The position numbers and the translations under genes were made by a program. From positions 310,001-374,000 of the forward strand of contig NZ_JBBYXK010000003.1 of the NCBI RefSeq assembly GCF_039655875.1: a DNA stretch of 64,000 nucleotides, in the 5' to 3' direction. The DNA is from Emcibacter sp. SYSU 3D8. Its GTDB lineage: Bacteria; Pseudomonadota; Alphaproteobacteria; SMXS01. The notes below the pieces were generated by a model. The model was given only the letters and a program-made list of their open reading frames with translations, was not told the DNA's origin and searched no databases. Positions 63,901-64,000 of the stretch are shown piece by piece. Numbering within the stretch: the first letter of the stretch is position 1; each line of letters opens with the position of its first letter.

Positions 63901-64000
63901 GGTGACGGCAATACCGTCAAGGCGGTTGGCGGGCTCCAGACCCCCGCCAACATCGTGGGCGACGACGACGGCGTCGTGATCAACGGCAACAACAACCTGG
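60916..64000 (+). CDS. Giant repetitive surface protein, N-terminal 1,028 codons (runs off right edge)
   Basis: An exported repeat protein, open to the right edge. It starts with ATG at 60916 behind AAGGAG. The N-terminus is an extended signal peptide: a basic amphipathic stretch (MFRRIGRISQKNRQLIRNRF and on, ~1-40), a hydrophobic core (LTYVVGLSLALVLLPSP) and a cleavage site near VRA-E (residue ~61). The mature start ECVASGINITC, a Cys pair 9 residues apart, is typical of passenger domains of autotransporters and related beta-helix proteins. From ~510 on, imperfect acidic repeats of ~20-25 residues follow the plan GDxN.V...GDI.G..DGV.I.GD. They are rich in Gly, Asp, Asn and Val, suited to a long right-handed beta-helix. 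Whether a C-terminal barrel or a type I secretion signal follows cannot be seen. Confidence 0.9.
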   Translation, partial: MFRRIGRISQKNRQLIRNRFAERDLAKQLSKAYPGIAERPLTYVVGLSLALVLLPSPQVRAECVASGINITCDTNVSNPDTDPQPISTNSVVIINSNAQLIVAGDDALGEGGTDAVNVNITVNSGGVVQSDENAIDAGGQLTVLNMGTIESTGDTAIRIDGSNVKQTNITNQGTIKGDANGIEMSVDNSSHDITGSNLSTISGGDHGIALFDNDITVKYSGAGIITGDDAALYMRSDADDSTFIVKGTSKGSITLLGQDGVELDFGVEGGTVDLDGADLGKSDARLAEEGVDAYTNSGTTVNFDKGTIYSTGDGIITGEKSSVTVGADGLIDTSEGDGIDLGLNSVFDMNGQITAADGAGMRLHAGSEGVIGASGYVEGSGTGGLVIDNDGATLGNNTVFVLNLGTITANSPGIVIDPGMNLYLAGDGGEVIGTNGDDGIVLGEGSGVVVTEGQDVRAFGGDDADGISTIGNGNFVAVEGFATVIGEDDGIDADSGQDNEIYIGWSIQGPGWVEGGDDGVDLGDGNALYIGEGSVVIGNSGDGINAGSNNKIFIFAATVEGGDDGIDLNGDHNFVEGLTFVEGQENGLEIEGDFNEVTLGGVEGGKHGVFISKEGELNKVVILNDAVGEEGDGVRIAGDQNEVDVAGTISGDPGVFLSGDQNNVSGGLITAKKDGVHIDGNQNTVTSATDIIGDNDKNGSGAAVDINGDSNFVSAVDNILGGNKGVDIDGDQNTVVTETGDIRGKSSGVILAGDNNLVSVVNGNINGDRDDDGAGVGVIISGDSNDIVDVGDNTQAGVKEIRGGSGGLLISGDTNTVLASGDIDGDRDDDGTGFGVHIDGGDGNVVAGENLYGGGDGLKIDNDADGNEVTVAGDILGGQNGGVGDGIEIGTLSDGNTIDVGGRVEGSEDGVTIGDRADDNKIDVAGDILGLDGDGVRISGDGNDITAGADQLGDSIHGADGDGVQIGGTGNTVTAAGNIIGKDDDGGDGDGVDIAGDGNTVKAVGGLQTPANIVGDDDGVVINGNNNL
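62460..64000. repeat. Degenerate tandem repeats encoding beta-helix turns
   Basis: The DNA is built of imperfect repeats of about 60-75 bases centred on GGCGAC-GGC and AACGTC-type cores (for example GACGGCGTGCATATTGACGG and related units). They encode the GDxN.V/DGV.I turns of the surface protein. Two units carry an identical GGCGACCGGGACGACGA insertion (63209 and 63389). The bias is strong enough to leave a long open frame on the opposite strand. Confidence 0.75.

Noticed and set aside
61500-64000. RTX-type calcium-binding nonapeptides in the repeat protein
   Set aside because: GGDDGIDL-like stretches resemble GGxGxDxUx only loosely, and the 20-25-residue spacing does not fit tandem nonapeptides.
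62460-64000. CRISPR-like array
   Set aside because: The repeats are degenerate, in frame and coding, without constant spacers.

Overview
The window reads as chromosomal DNA of a free-living, GC-rich Gram-negative bacterium, most likely an alphaproteobacterium. The basis is a TonB-dependent receptor, outer-membrane barrels, single-component Rieske oxygenases, bacterial P450s, a LuxR-type regulator, Wzx/Wzy-type polysaccharide genes and an ECF41 sigma factor. I cannot name the genus. I see no tRNA, rRNA, CRISPR array, phage or insertion sequence.

Region 1 (1-9,000): the 5' part of an isoleucyl-tRNA synthetase of the eukaryote-like (type 2) class on the minus strand, an orphan multi-PAS hybrid sensor kinase, then a TetR regulator, a SnoaL-like protein and a TonB-dependent receptor. 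Region 2 (9,000-24,800) is a catabolic island: two cytochromes P450, an LLM-type flavin oxidoreductase, an old-yellow-enzyme/2,4-dienoyl-CoA-reductase-like protein, a SnoaL-like protein, a glyoxalase-fold protein, two closely related Rieske oxygenases that each end in the same kind of UUCG-loop terminator, an acyl-CoA dehydrogenase, TetR and LuxR regulators, and a metallo-beta-lactamase/rhodanese fusion. Together they suggest oxidative breakdown of a hydrophobic cyclic compound (terpenoid, steroid or similar) followed by CoA-thioester beta-oxidation. The substrate cannot be read from the sequence.

Region 3 (24,900-27,000) is a compact minus-strand unit: a small Sec-exported protein with a leader-like motif ending in Gly-Gly, a periplasmic C39-type cysteine peptidase, and an outer-membrane beta-barrel with an N-terminal coiled coil. 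The peptidase and barrel resemble FapD and FapF of the Pseudomonas functional-amyloid system, but there are no recognisable FapA/B/C subunits. This is the best candidate here for an undescribed secretion system.

Region 4 (28,500-57,200): after a third Rieske oxygenase and its divergent TetR gene comes a large exopolysaccharide locus. It has export and assembly genes (OPX, PCP fused to a tyrosine kinase, BBP2-type barrel, Wzx, two Wzy/O-antigen-ligase-like proteins, an initiating polyprenyl-phosphate sugar-phosphate transferase), six glycosyltransferases, two acetyltransferases, two methyltransferases and nucleotide-sugar genes for GDP-L-fucose (gmd, fcl) and UDP-xylose (UXS). Two features stand out. 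A NusG/RfaH-type paralogue is followed by a leader with a near-perfect ops element (11 of 12 bases) just before gmd. A MurA/MurB pair with its catalytic residues intact sits in the middle of the operon and should supply UDP-MurNAc to the polysaccharide. Most genes from 40,926 to 52,040 overlap by a few bases, which implies translational coupling.

Region 5 (57,700-64,000): a methyltransferase, an ECF41 sigma factor with its usual carboxymuconolactone-decarboxylase-like partner and a small membrane protein, a long AT-rich leader, and the first 1,028 codons of a giant, acidic, repetitive surface protein with an extended signal peptide. That gene runs off the right edge.
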